DNA from: Candidatus Latescibacterota bacterium
GTDB taxonomy: Bacteria; Latescibacterota; UBA2968; UBA8231
Assembly: GCA_022826515.1 (NCBI GenBank)
Contig: JAJDUT010000013.1
Location: 49,990-113,989, forward strand
Length of the DNA: 64,000 nucleotides
Direction of reading: 5' to 3'
The position numbers and the translations under genes are program-made. The notes below the pieces were generated by a model, which did no database searches, was not told where the DNA came from, and was given only the letters and a program-made list of their open reading frames with translations. Below are positions 1 to 10,000 of the stretch, in pieces (the first letter of the stretch is position 1; each line of letters begins with the position of its first letter).

Positions 1-1655
1 TCGAGCGCGTCTCCAGACTCCAATTGCTCGCTGTCGATCAACAACGTGCGAGGCCGTGGATACTGATTGCCCTGTTCGTCAAAATTGCGAAACAGTTCCA
101 ATCGCCCGTTTACCAGCGTCGTCGAGCCATCCTCGTTCTCGCGGTGAAAGCCGGAGATATAGTCGTACACCAGCTTAGAGGTCGAGGTATTATTGCAGAC
201 CACGATGAAGCACGGCGGAACGTCAATGTTCGCCTCCTGCATCAACTCAAAAGTTTTCTGATAATGTCCGTACAGGGCGTCTAGGGCGGTCAGCAAATCC
301 AAGGGCAAACTGAGCGGATCGAGGGTCTTGGCCTTGCCCCGCCCCTTCTTAGGCATGTCGCTACGGATGTGTTCCCAGAGATTGCGAAACCTCGGCATGT
401 CGCCGCCGGAGATGTTGTCAGCCACTGGCACGCGAGGCAGTTTGACGATGCCGCATTCAATGGCGTCCATGAGCGAGAAATCGCACATCGTCCAAGGGAA
501 CAACGTGCCTTCGGCATAGCCCGACCCGCGCAAGAAGAAGGGTGTTGCCGACAGGTCCATCACCCGGTTGATGCCCAGTTTGTCGCCGACAATTTCCAGC
601 CCCGAAATCCACAGCCGCGCCGCTTCTGTATTCTTTTCCGCTTCCCTTCTGTCATCTCCCTTGAACTCGTCTTCCTCCCCCTCGCCCGGCTTTTCTCGAT
701 AGCAGTGGTGCGCCTCGTCGTTGAGGATCAAGACGTTCTTCATACCCATGAGTTCGGGCATGACCCGTTGCAACATCTGCCCTTCGGTCTCCAAGGTCGT
801 CAGTGTCTCGCCCCGTCCCTGAAGCAAAGAACGCCCGCCTTTGGAAAGCTCCATGCGTTCGCGCAATTTGAAGGCGTGGTAGTTGGTGATGACAATCTTG
901 GCCTTCTCCAAGTCGGGCAGCATGTCGTTCGGAACCAACTCACGGCTCTGATAGTAGCTATCCGGGTCGTTCGGCTGCAGTACGCGCAGACGGTCCTTGA
1001 TGGTGATACCGGGCGTGACCACCAAAAAACCGCGCGTGAAGCGGCGGCTCTGGGGCCGACGCACCGCATTGACAGTCTGCCAAGCGATCAACATCGCCAT
1101 GACCGTAGTCTTGCCGGTGCCGGTCGCCAACTTGAGCGCCAACCGTGACAGAGGCAGGTCTGGATTGGCGTTATTGTTGGCGGCCTCCAGATGGTCGAGG
1201 AAGTCCCTACCGGATCGCGTGTTTGGCGCAACTTCGGTGAGCCAGATAGCAGTCTCCACCGCTTCGATTTGGCAGAAGAAGGGCCGAGTGTCACTAAAGC
1301 TGTGGTGCCGCCAGTGCTGGAGCAGGCGTGCCGTCTCCGGGGTCACCTGCCATTGGCTCGGATTCGGCAGATCGCGCCAGCGGTCAACCTGTTGGCGAAC
1401 CCCGTTGATGATGGCCGTCAGGTCGTATTGCTGGCCAGCGGCTTCGAGCTTCTGCGCCGCCTCGTCAAACACCAGCGCGGCTTGTTGCGCAGCTCCCTTG
1501 CGCCGCTTCGGCTGCGGAATCGGCGTGACGAACTCGGCCGGTCGGCGGTTTTTGACGACTTGCTGCGTCGGCTGCCCGGTCTCGTCCAGCTCCCAATGCC
1601 GACTCGGACGTTCATAAGGCGAGTTGAGGACGGGCTGTTCAAAAAATTCAGTCAA
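1..1655 (-). CDS. Type III-like restriction endonuclease helicase subunit (BPTD_3080-like), 3' end outside window
   Basis: The first about 551 residues of a DEAD/DEAH helicase-nuclease are visible; the reading frame is still open at position 1, so the C-terminus and nuclease part lie outside. Seen: Walker A ATGTGKTT at residues 177-184, Walker B/DEAH (LILNDEAHH) near 313, motif III (DLSATPFF) near 366, and LIDSEQLESG at the window edge. The N-terminal LNSPYERPSRHW and the QLESG block resemble the restriction enzymes annotated as BPTD_3080 family, related to the Res subunit of type III systems, which use ATP to translocate and cut unmodified DNA. There is no ATG in frame. I chose TTG at 1655 because AGAAGG sits 8 nt upstream. 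Any partner methylase would lie left of the window. It ends less than 30 nt from the alcohol dehydrogenase gene upstream, so readthrough is possible. Confidence 0.82.
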   Translation of the reverse strand, partial: MTEFFEQPVLNSPYERPSRHWELDETGQPTQQVVKNRRPAEFVTPIPQPKRRKGAAQQAALVFDEAAQKLEAAGQQYDLTAIINGVRQQVDRWRDLPNPSQWQVTPETARLLQHWRHHSFSDTRPFFCQIEAVETAIWLTEVAPNTRSGRDFLDHLEAANNNANPDLPLSRLALKLATGTGKTTVMAMLIAWQTVNAVRRPQSRRFTRGFLVVTPGITIKDRLRVLQPNDPDSYYQSRELVPNDMLPDLEKAKIVITNYHAFKLRERMELSKGGRSLLQGRGETLTTLETEGQMLQRVMPELMGMKNVLILNDEAHHCYREKPGEGEEDEFKGDDRREAEKNTEAARLWISGLEIVGDKLGINRVMDLSATPFFLRGSGYAEGTLFPWTMCDFSLMDAIECGIVKLPRVPVADNISGGDMPRFRNLWEHIRSDMPKKGRGKAKTLDPLSLPLDLLTALDALYGHYQKTFELMQEANIDVPPCFIVVCNNTSTSKLVYDYISGFHRENEDGSTTLVNGRLELFRNFDEQGNQYPRPRTLLIDSEQLESGDAL

Positions 1656-1680
1656 AGCGATGCACCTTCTATATTTCCCC

Positions 1681-2715
1681 TCACCCCTGCGGCATAAACA
1701 TCAGCTTAATCCCCTCCTGCCCCTCGGCCATATCAAAAGCCCGCTGCCATTCGCTCAGCGCAAAGTGGTGGGTAATCAGCTTTTCGCTGGGAATAAAGCC
1801 CCGCTCGATCAGCCGCAGCGCCCGCTTCCAAGCCGGTCGCCGCTGCCCAATGCCGCCGGAGACCTGAAGCTCGTTGTAGGCGATCTTCTCAAAGTCGATC
1901 TCCACCGGCGCACCCGGCAGACCCATCTGGGAAAAGCGGCCCCGCTTGCGCACAAGTTCCAAAGCCAACCGCATCGCCGGTGCCACCCCCGCGCACTCGA
2001 CCACCACGTCAGCACCATAGCCGCCGGTCAACTCGCGCACCCGCGCCACTGGGTCGCAAGCCGTAATATCGACTGTGTGTTGCACGCCCAATTCCTCGGC
2101 CAATTGCAGCCGTTCAGTATCTCGGTCAGTGCCGCAGAGGATCACCGTCCCCCCCTCAGCCAGCGCCACTAACGCCGAGAACAAACCCACCGGCCCAGGC
2201 CCAGTGATAGCAACAAAGTCCCCCGCCGTCACACCAGCCTGCTCAATGACCGAATGCACGCAGCAGGCCAACAACTCGGTCAGAGCACCGGCTTCAAACC
2301 CCACGCCCTCGGGCAGCTTGTGGACAAAAGTCGCATTGCAGTAGGGCGCAAAGCAGCCGTGGTGCCAGTAACCCATGACCTTGCGCTCGGGGCAGAGGTT
2401 GTAGTGCTCGCTCAAGCAGTAGTCGCAGTCGCCGCAGATGTACACGCTCGGCTCGCCCGTCACGCGGTCGCCCACCTGCACGTGGTCGCCAAACTCCGCG
2501 CCCTTTTCCACCACCACGCCGCTGAACTCGTGCCCCATGACGACCGGCGTCTGGATGTTGTAGTTGATGGTATCGCGGTACACGTGTAGATCCGATCCGC
2601 AAATCCCCGTGGCCTGCACCTCGACCTTCACCTGATTGGGGCCGGGCGGCGCATCCGCTAAGTCGCGCAGCTCGACAAATCCGTCACCCCGCTGGTATTT
2701 GATCACTCCCTGCAT
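1681..2715 (-). CDS. Zinc-dependent medium-chain alcohol/polyol dehydrogenase
   Basis: A 344-residue MDR-superfamily dehydrogenase of normal length. The N-terminal GroES-like domain carries the catalytic zinc site (GICGSD near residue 37, GHEFSG near 61) and the four structural-zinc cysteines (CGDCDYC then LC, about 93-107). The NAD(P)-binding Rossmann domain begins at ITGPGPVGL, about residue 168. It should oxidise a secondary alcohol or polyol to the ketone, as sorbitol or L-threonine 3-dehydrogenases do; the substrate cannot be read from sequence. The ATG lies only 2 nt after the stop codon of the upstream lipoprotein gene, so the two are almost certainly cotranscribed, although no functional link is obvious. 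Confidence 0.88.
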   Translation of the reverse strand: MQGVIKYQRGDGFVELRDLADAPPGPNQVKVEVQATGICGSDLHVYRDTINYNIQTPVVMGHEFSGVVVEKGAEFGDHVQVGDRVTGEPSVYICGDCDYCLSEHYNLCPERKVMGYWHHGCFAPYCNATFVHKLPEGVGFEAGALTELLACCVHSVIEQAGVTAGDFVAITGPGPVGLFSALVALAEGGTVILCGTDRDTERLQLAEELGVQHTVDITACDPVARVRELTGGYGADVVVECAGVAPAMRLALELVRKRGRFSQMGLPGAPVEIDFEKIAYNELQVSGGIGQRRPAWKRALRLIERGFIPSEKLITHHFALSEWQRAFDMAEGQEGIKLMFMPQG

Positions 2716-2717
2716 TG

Positions 2718-3728
2718 CTATTCTCCTTCGGCTAATTCGAGCCGGTCGCCCGCCTTGATCTCCCCGGTGGTGCGGATCACTCGCAAGCTGGCGAGCCGGG
2801 TGCTGATGATTTCTACTACTTCGACGAGGGCAACCGACTCTTCGGGGTCCAGCCCCTCGGCCTTGATCCGCTCATTGCCGGGATAGACGAAAAAACGCAA
2901 CCGCGGCCGCACGCCGTGCTCGCTGCCGATATTGGCGTAAATGTCCTCGCTGTACACGGCAATGACCTCGGGCGCGTCGCCTCCGAACACCAAACCTTCC
3001 GGCTCAAAAGCAGCAACCACCTTGTGTACCAGCTCGCCTATAGCCTCGACCGTCGCCTGGCCCAACAGAGTCTGGCGGAATTCCTCCGAGCCGAACTCTA
3101 CCTCCTTCAAGCTGGCAAATTGCAAGTCCTGTTCGCGCGGCTTGCCCAACAGATCGAGCCCTACGTCGCGGTCGGTGAGGTCGCGCAGGGTCTCTGCCTT
3201 ACCAATCGCGCTGCCGTCGTCAGCGTGCACGACCTCAACGCGCATCTGTGCTATGGCCGAATAGGATTTGTAGCCTCCCACCAAGGGATCCCCCACCGAC
3301 AGACGGCGCATATCGTAGTCTTGCAACAGGCCGATAATGACGAAGTCCGCCCCTAACTTGCGGCCAATTGAGAGGGCCTGCTCGTGGCTGGCAAACCCCC
3401 ATTCCATAGCCAACTCGGCCACCGCGTCAAAAGGGACGACCTTCCAATTGCGAACGGCCACCAACTCGGCGCTGAGCATGTTGGCCAACTCGTATTCTAT
3501 GTTCCACACGCCCTCGCGAAACCCCGACTCATCGACAAACGGCACCACGGCCACAAAGTCGGGCCGCGGGCCGGAGCCATAGCGCTGACGCACCTCCAAG
3601 TACTGCTCTAGCGCACTCGGCGGTGGCGGCGGCGGCTCGGATTTCTGCCAATCCTCCGGGCCTCCCGCAGGAGAGGTCAGAGGGGCGCAACTACACCACA
3701 AAAGGAATGCAACAGTCCATTTTTTCAT
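2718..3728 (-). CDS. Putative lipoprotein with a CsgG/LpoB-like domain and a FlgT-C-like tail
   Basis: About 336 residues. The N-terminus (MKKWTVAFLLWCSC) looks like a lipoprotein signal, although the lipobox is atypical, followed by a proline run. Residues about 55-200 (FVAVVPFVDESG, LGADFVIIG) resemble the CsgG/TolB-N/LpoB fold of outer-membrane-associated lipoproteins. The C-terminal 90 residues (DIYANIGSEHGV, GEIKAGDRL) resemble the FlgT C-terminal beta-barrel module, which also forms the body of the protein at 30883. An in-frame TTG five codons upstream is possible; I prefer ATG at 3728 because it starts directly at the signal sequence. Function unknown; an envelope-assembly role is a guess from the fold. 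Confidence 0.7.
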   Translation of the reverse strand: MKKWTVAFLLWCSCAPLTSPAGGPEDWQKSEPPPPPPSALEQYLEVRQRYGSGPRPDFVAVVPFVDESGFREGVWNIEYELANMLSAELVAVRNWKVVPFDAVAELAMEWGFASHEQALSIGRKLGADFVIIGLLQDYDMRRLSVGDPLVGGYKSYSAIAQMRVEVVHADDGSAIGKAETLRDLTDRDVGLDLLGKPREQDLQFASLKEVEFGSEEFRQTLLGQATVEAIGELVHKVVAAFEPEGLVFGGDAPEVIAVYSEDIYANIGSEHGVRPRLRFFVYPGNERIKAEGLDPEESVALVEVVEIISTRLASLRVIRTTGEIKAGDRLELAEGE

Positions 3729-3819
3729 CGCGAATTCTACCAAGAAAAAGTGTGATCCTACTGCGCGGCATAAAAAGCGGCCTGCCCAGTTCTATGTCAA
3801 CGCAGAGCGGCGCGCACCT

Positions 3820-3847
3820 TGACAGTGTTTTCCCTCGACGATACGTT
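3820..3847 (+). promoter_or_regulatory. Candidate addB promoter
   Basis: A perfect TTGACA (3820-3825) is followed after 16 nt by TACGTT (3842-3847), a weak -10. The predicted transcript starts near 3854, downstream of every in-frame start candidate except ATG 3887, which supports that start for addB. Confidence 0.4.
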
Positions 3848-3886
3848 GCCAACGCACCCCTCCACGCCACTCCCAACTTGCTGCTC

Positions 3887-6800
3887 ATGGGCGAACTAAC
3901 CCTCATCTACGGCCCGGCCCATCCCGACAAAATGTCGCCTGCGTACGAGCGCTGCTTGGCGAGTCTCGACGCGGGCGACGGCGAGTCCTTTCTCTGGCTC
4001 TTTCCCACGCATTTCCAAGCCCAGCTCATGCGGCGGCAGCTCATCCGCGCCAGTAGTACCGACCTACTCACCGGGCACTTAGCCCTCGACCTAAACAGTT
4101 TCACTGACATCCTCTACGGCTTCTGTCCCGGCCAGCGACCAGCCCTGCCCCTCAGCGCGCAGCGGCTCTTAGTCGAAGACGCCCTCGCCGCCAGCGCGGC
4201 CAGTGTGCCCTATTACAGTCGCCAACCTGAGCGGCTGAGCCGGGGGCTGACTCAGTTGTTCCGCCGATTAGAAGAAACGGGCACCCAGCCGAGCGACCTA
4301 AAGGGAACAACCCAGCGCAGCGCGGAATTGCAAGTCCTTTATGCGGCCTACTTGGAACGTCTCGCAGATGGCTGGAGTGGGAGCCGCGAGCGCTTTGCCG
4401 CCGTGGATGTCCACCTCGATCGCTCGACGCTCGCACAGCGTTTCCCCGGCCTCCGCTTGCTCGTGTTCTGCGGCTTTGTAGAAGTGCCCGCGCCTTTTTT
4501 GCCCATGCTGGAAAAGCTGCTAGCCCTCGTTCCAGAATCCATCGCGCTGCTCGATTACGATCCCGAAGGCCCCGGTTTTTTCGTCCGCACCCGCCCCCTG
4601 TACGAATTCCTCCGCGCCCGCGCCATCCGCGCCGAGCGCAGCACCGCCGACCAATACCCAGCCACCGCATTCGCCGGTCGTCTCTTCACCCACAGCCGCG
4701 ACCGCCTCAACGCGCCCGTAGAGCGAGTCGCTTGCCCGGACCGAGTCGGCGAAGTCGCGGCCATGGCCCGCCGCATCCGCCAGTTGCATCAAGAGCAAGG
4801 GGTCGAGCTAGCCCAGATCCGCATTGGTTTCCGCAGCCTCGACACCTATGCCGAACTCGTGGCCGAAGTGCTGCCGCGTCACGGCCTGCCTTTTTACCTC
4901 GCGCGCGGACGGCCCCTTGTCACAGCACCCGCCATGAACACTGTTTTAGCGCTTATCGACGCAGTGCTAGACCGCTACAGCCGCGCCGCGCTCTTCCGCC
5001 TACTCAGCTTACCCTTGGTGCGGCTGCGCTATTCATTCTCAGACCAGACTCGCACACTTGCCGCCGAAGACTTCGCTGCTTTTACCCGCAACGTTCCGCC
5101 GTCAACCGGACGCGACACATGGCTCGCAGCCATCGAAGGCAACTTCGCCTATTTAGAGAGCGAACTAAGCCGAGAAGGCGAACCGTTTGCCGAAGACATC
5201 GACGATTTTCCAACTCGACGCGAGGACCTACGCGCCGAGTTAGAAGCCCTCCAGCCCCTGCGAGCCGGCCTAACCGCGCTCTTTGACCTGCTCCAGCCCT
5301 TGGAAAGCCGCCAAGACCTGCCCTCCTTCCGCTACCATCTGCTCCATGCCCTCAGCGCGTTGGGCGTAGAGGACGCGCTCACAGCAGAAGACGGCCGGGC
5401 ACTGGCGCACTTTTTGGACCTGCTCGACGAATTGTGCGCACCGGCCGCAGCCCTCCAGCCCCGCACCCTGAGCCAGTTCGCCGACCTGCTGCGCGACGCC
5501 ATCTCCCAAGCGCATGTCCCCGCCGCAACGCGCGCTGGCATTCAAGTGACCGACCTTGCCGCAGCGGGCAGTGCACCTTGCGATTATCTCTTCCTCGGCG
5601 GGTTGGTACAAGGCGAATTCCCCCGCTTGCCGCCAGCCGATATTTTCCTCGAAGAAACCCAGCGCCGCGCCCTGAACTTGGACGAAGATTCCACCACTGC
5701 GTCCGAGCGCTTGCTGTTCTACCGCGCTGTGTGCTCGGCGCGCCGCGGCCTCGGTCTCTTTCATCCCCAGCAGTCGGGCAGCGAGACGCTAGCCCCCTCG
5801 CCCTTTATCGACGAGTTAGACGGCCTACTCGCCCCGCAGCCTGAGACGGAAAAGTCCAACGGCGCACCGGGCACCCTAGCCGAGTTGCACCTCAGATTGG
5901 GCCAGGGCCTATGCACGACGAACAAATCCGACCCAGCGCACGATGCCCTTGCACTCTACAGCCAAGCCGCACGACTCGACGGCCACGCCACCGCACTACG
6001 CCACCTCGTGCGCGGCTTGCACATCGCCGAGTTGCGCACGACCTCCAAGAGTCTCGGCCGTCACGAAGGGGTACTCGACGAGGAATCGCTACTCGACGCG
6101 CTACGCACCCGCCTCGGCGCGGGCCATTCTTTTTCCGCAACCCAATTGGAGCTTTACGGCCACTGTCCCTTCCGGTTTTTTGCCCAAGAACTGCTCAATC
6201 TCCAGCCTCTCCGCGACCCGGAAGACGATGACTCAGCGCTCAAGCGCGGCAACCTCGTCCACCGCATCTTCTATCGTTTCTATACAGCCCACGGCGAAGC
6301 GGCCGAACGCGCGGAAAATTTGGCTACAAACATCGAGGAGTTGCGCCACCTCGGCCGCGAAATAGCCGAGGAAATGGGGCTTGTGGGTTTTTTTTGGGAC
6401 CGGGAATTAGAGCGTCTGCTCGGCTCCGACGACGATGGAGATCGCGAGGGCGTTTTGCCCTACTTCCTCCGCCTGCAAGCGGCTGCGGCTAATCCGGCCA
6501 TGCCGACCCATTTCGAGCTGAGCTTTGGCAGCTATCCCGGCATGGGGGAGGGCGACCAGCAATCGACCACCACCCACTATGCCATCAGCGACTCAGAGAG
6601 CGGGGACGAGGTGCGGATCGCTGGCAAAATCGACCGCATCGACCGCACGGCCGACGGCCGCTTCGTCATCTTCGACTACAAGACCGGCCGCATGCCTCCC
6701 GTAGCCGAGATTGACACCGGCCTCAATCTCCAGCTTCCGCTCTACTTGCTAGCGACTGAATCCCTGTTCGAGGAGCTCGGGCTGCGCCAAGGAGCCGGGG

Positions 6801-7090
6801 CCGCGTACCTGATGCTCCGCGACCTAGAAGACTGCGGCCGCAACGGGCTATTCGCCGATGCCACCCATCGCAATACAGCCTATGTCGCCAGCGGCCGCTA
6901 TGGCATCTACGACCACGAAGCATATCGCCAGCGCCTCGACGCCGTGCGCGGCTTCGTCCTCTCATACACGCGGGCCATGCGCCGTGGGGTATTCCACGTC
7001 ACTACCCACGACCCAGCCAAAATCTGCCCGCACTGCTCGTATCAACAAAGCTGCCGCCTCGATCCCCAACGCATGAGGGCCTTGTCGTGA
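3887..7090 (+). CDS. addB: AddB-like helicase-exonuclease subunit with Fe-S/PD-(D/E)XK nuclease domain
   Basis: A 1067-residue partner of the following AddA. AddAB resects double-strand breaks for RecA-dependent repair in the cytoplasm. The C-terminal nuclease is clear: a first cysteine in YGHCPFRFF (about 759), GKIDRID (about 913) and FDYKTG (about 929), then CPHCSYQQSC (about 1046-1056). The four cysteines match the 4Fe-4S 'iron staple' of AddB nucleases. The N-terminal position where many AddB proteins carry Walker A reads IYGPAHPDK, so ATP binding by this subunit seems lost. The frame extends upstream to 3623, but that stretch overlaps the divergent lipoprotein gene; ATG 3887 follows the predicted promoter. 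No convincing Shine-Dalgarno is visible. Its stop overlaps the GTG of addA by 4 nt. Confidence 0.85.
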   Translation: MGELTLIYGPAHPDKMSPAYERCLASLDAGDGESFLWLFPTHFQAQLMRRQLIRASSTDLLTGHLALDLNSFTDILYGFCPGQRPALPLSAQRLLVEDALAASAASVPYYSRQPERLSRGLTQLFRRLEETGTQPSDLKGTTQRSAELQVLYAAYLERLADGWSGSRERFAAVDVHLDRSTLAQRFPGLRLLVFCGFVEVPAPFLPMLEKLLALVPESIALLDYDPEGPGFFVRTRPLYEFLRARAIRAERSTADQYPATAFAGRLFTHSRDRLNAPVERVACPDRVGEVAAMARRIRQLHQEQGVELAQIRIGFRSLDTYAELVAEVLPRHGLPFYLARGRPLVTAPAMNTVLALIDAVLDRYSRAALFRLLSLPLVRLRYSFSDQTRTLAAEDFAAFTRNVPPSTGRDTWLAAIEGNFAYLESELSREGEPFAEDIDDFPTRREDLRAELEALQPLRAGLTALFDLLQPLESRQDLPSFRYHLLHALSALGVEDALTAEDGRALAHFLDLLDELCAPAAALQPRTLSQFADLLRDAISQAHVPAATRAGIQVTDLAAAGSAPCDYLFLGGLVQGEFPRLPPADIFLEETQRRALNLDEDSTTASERLLFYRAVCSARRGLGLFHPQQSGSETLAPSPFIDELDGLLAPQPETEKSNGAPGTLAELHLRLGQGLCTTNKSDPAHDALALYSQAARLDGHATALRHLVRGLHIAELRTTSKSLGRHEGVLDEESLLDALRTRLGAGHSFSATQLELYGHCPFRFFAQELLNLQPLRDPEDDDSALKRGNLVHRIFYRFYTAHGEAAERAENLATNIEELRHLGREIAEEMGLVGFFWDRELERLLGSDDDGDREGVLPYFLRLQAAAANPAMPTHFELSFGSYPGMGEGDQQSTTTHYAISDSESGDEVRIAGKIDRIDRTADGRFVIFDYKTGRMPPVAEIDTGLNLQLPLYLLATESLFEELGLRQGAGAAYLMLRDLEDCGRNGLFADATHRNTAYVASGRYGIYDHEAYRQRLDAVRGFVLSYTRAMRRGVFHVTTHDPAKICPHCSYQQSCRLDPQRMRALS

Positions 7091-10000
7091 AGCGCGCCAT
7101 CCCCCTGACTCCCGTCCAGCGCATGGCCCTCGACAGCCAGCGCAATATCGCGGTCACGGCCAGCGCCGGTGCCGGCAAGACCGCAACGCTAGTCGAACGC
7201 TACATCGAGCTGTTGCGCCAGCATCCCGAAATCGGCGTGCGCCAAGTGCTGGCCATCACCTTTACCCAAAAGGCCGCAGCGGAAATGCGCGAGCGCATCG
7301 CCCGGCGGCTGACCGACGCCCTCGACCAAGAGCTGCCCGAGCCAGAGCGGCAGCGCCTGCGGCAAATCCGCGAAGACCTGCCCGCCGCGCGCATTTCCAC
7401 CATCCACGCCTTCTGCGCGGCCCTGTTGCGCGAGTATCCCATTGAGGCGGATGTGGACCCAGCCTTTGCGGTCTTAGAGGGCATAGATACCGCGCTACTC
7501 CGGCACCAAGCCGTGCGCCAAACCCTAGAGTCTCTAGCCCGCACGCGCGACTCCGATCCAGACAAAGAAGCCCTGCGGCGCACCTTGGCCGAATGGCCGC
7601 GCCGCTATCTCGAACAAGTTTTGGAATACCTGCTCGAAAAAAAGCATCTCGCCCGCTTGTGGTGCCACCGCTACGCCGAGCAGTCGCCCGACCAAATCCT
7701 CAGCGACTGGCGCGAGATGCAGCAAACGACCAGCGCTCCCGCGTGCCGCGCCCTGCTCGATGATACCCATTTCACCGAGATGCTCGCAGAGCTTGCCTTA
7801 CTTTCTCCCCTAACCGACGCGAAAGACTCGGCCGTCAAGCGTCTCGACCCGCTGCGCGATGCCATGCGTAGGTTGAGCCAAACGCCCCCGCTCGACGAGA
7901 CCCTAGCAATCCTCCCGCGTCTAGCCGAAGGGCTTTTGACCAACGGCAAACCCCTGAGCGTCAGTCGCTTCGGCAGTAAATCCAACTGGGACGAGGTGGC
8001 TCTCGCCCGCGTCCGTGAACTCGTACCCGCCGTGGGACGCTGCTTAGTCCCACACGCCGACCTCCTCAGCCTCGAACTCAGTGCGGCCGACGAGCGCGCC
8101 GCCGCAGTGCTGCCCGCCTTGTCGCGCGTCTTCTTCAGGGTCGATGCGCGCTATGAGAGCAGCAAAGGCAACGGCAGTATGCTGGACATGGATGACCTCC
8201 TAGAGAAAACTCACCAACTCATCGCCACTGACGCGGACATCCGCCACCGCTTGGCCCAACACTATCGCTTCGCACTGATCGACGAATTCCAAGACACCGA
8301 TCCCTTGCAGTGGAAAATCATCCGCTCGCTAGCGTCGCCGGATGGGCAAATGGCTGGCGACAAGCTCTTCATCGTCGGCGATCCCAAGCAGTCGATCTAC
8401 TCGTTCCGCGCTGCCGACGTCACCGTCTTCGCCCGCGTCCGCGACGCCATCGCCGAGGCTAATGCCGCGCACGAGCGCGCGTCCCGTCCCTTTTGCGACA
8501 ACGGCGAAATCCTCGACGCCTCCCCCACCCAGCGGCTCGGCTCCCTCGTCATGGGCGAAAACTTCCGCACCCTCGCCCAGCCGGTTGCCTTTGTCAACGC
8601 GCTCTTTCCCAAATTCATGCAAGCGGTTCCAGACGAGCCTTTTCAAGTCGGCTACGACCCGCTCATCGGATGCCGCTCCGCCGATGTAAGCGAAGGTTCG
8701 GTCGAGCTTTTGCTCTTGCCGCCCGACGATAGCCGCGACTCGACAGAAGCCGCGCGGTGCGAAGCTCAGTTGGTCGCCCGCCGCCTGAGTCACCTTTTAG
8801 CAGGCAACGACCTGCAAGTCGCCGACCAAGACGGCTTGCGCCCACCCGCCCCCGGCGACATTGCCCTGCTCTTGCGCCGCCGCCGCAATCTCTCCGCGTA
8901 CGAAGACGCGCTGCGAGCCTGCGGCATCCCCTTCCAAGTGGCCGGCGGCCGAGGCTTTTACCAGCGCCAAGAAATCTACGACCTAGCCAATATCCTCCGC
9001 GTCCTGTGCAATCCCGGCGACGGCATTGCCCTGATGGGCGCGTTGCGCTCGCCGTACTTCGGCCTCTCGGACAACGCCCTGTACGCGCTGACCGCACCCG
9101 ATGGTGGATGGCTCGCAAAGAATCTCGCGGACGCGAATCAGCGGCAGCGCCTCGCCCCTGCGGATCGAGAAGCCGCCGAGGATGCCGTCGCCCGGCTCCA
9201 CTGTTGGGGAGAGCTGCGCGACCGCGTCCCCCTCGTCGAGCTTCTGCACACCATCCTTGAAGACACTGGGGCTTGGGGCTTTCTCTGCTATGGCGAGCGC
9301 GGAGAGCAGGCCGTGGCCAACGTACACAAGCTCCTCGATCTCGCCCGCGAATTCCGCGGCCCCCTCGCCGATTTCGCAGTTCGCCTCGACTTGTTGACCA
9401 ATGAAGAGCAACAAGAAGGCGAAGCCCTCCTCGACGCAGACGCCTTGCACATCCTGACCGTGCATGCGGCCAAGGGCTTGGAGTTTCCCATCGTCGTCGT
9501 GCCCGACTTGGCCGCGCGATTTAACTTTCAAAACAGCGATCCTGCGCTCATCGACGCGGAAAAAGGCATCGGCTTGCGCACACTCGACCCCGAGCAGGAT
9601 TATAAAAGGACCTCCTCCTTTGTCCGCACCCTCATCAATCGCAACTCAAGCCGCCGCCAGCGCGCCGAAGAGAAGCGCCTGCTGTACGTGGCTTGCACCC
9701 GCGCCCGCGACCACTTGCTGCTCGGCGGCGCGCTGACCGACAAACACTTTGCCGCCGACCTCGACGCGGCTGCGGACTGTCTCGGTTGGATTTGCGGTAG
9801 CCTAGCACTGACAGAGGACGACCTCGCCCGAGGCAGCAAGGCGGTTGCAGGCACGCCATCCCCCTTGCCCATCCACACCGACCCCAGTGCGTTCTCGGTC
9901 CCTGCAACTACTGATCACCAAGCCGAGCCAGCCTTTCACGCCCTCGACGCCGCACCCGCGCAAGCAACAGAACCAACGTTGGATCTGCTCTCGCCGCTCG

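Noticed and set aside
369..1697. Overlapping plus-strand frames across the left edge
   Set aside because: They oppose the continuous helicase frame that carries Walker A, DEAH and SATP motifs.
3771..3801. TTGACA on the minus strand as a promoter for the lipoprotein gene
   Set aside because: The only -10-like sequences lie 19-20 nt away, outside the usual spacing.
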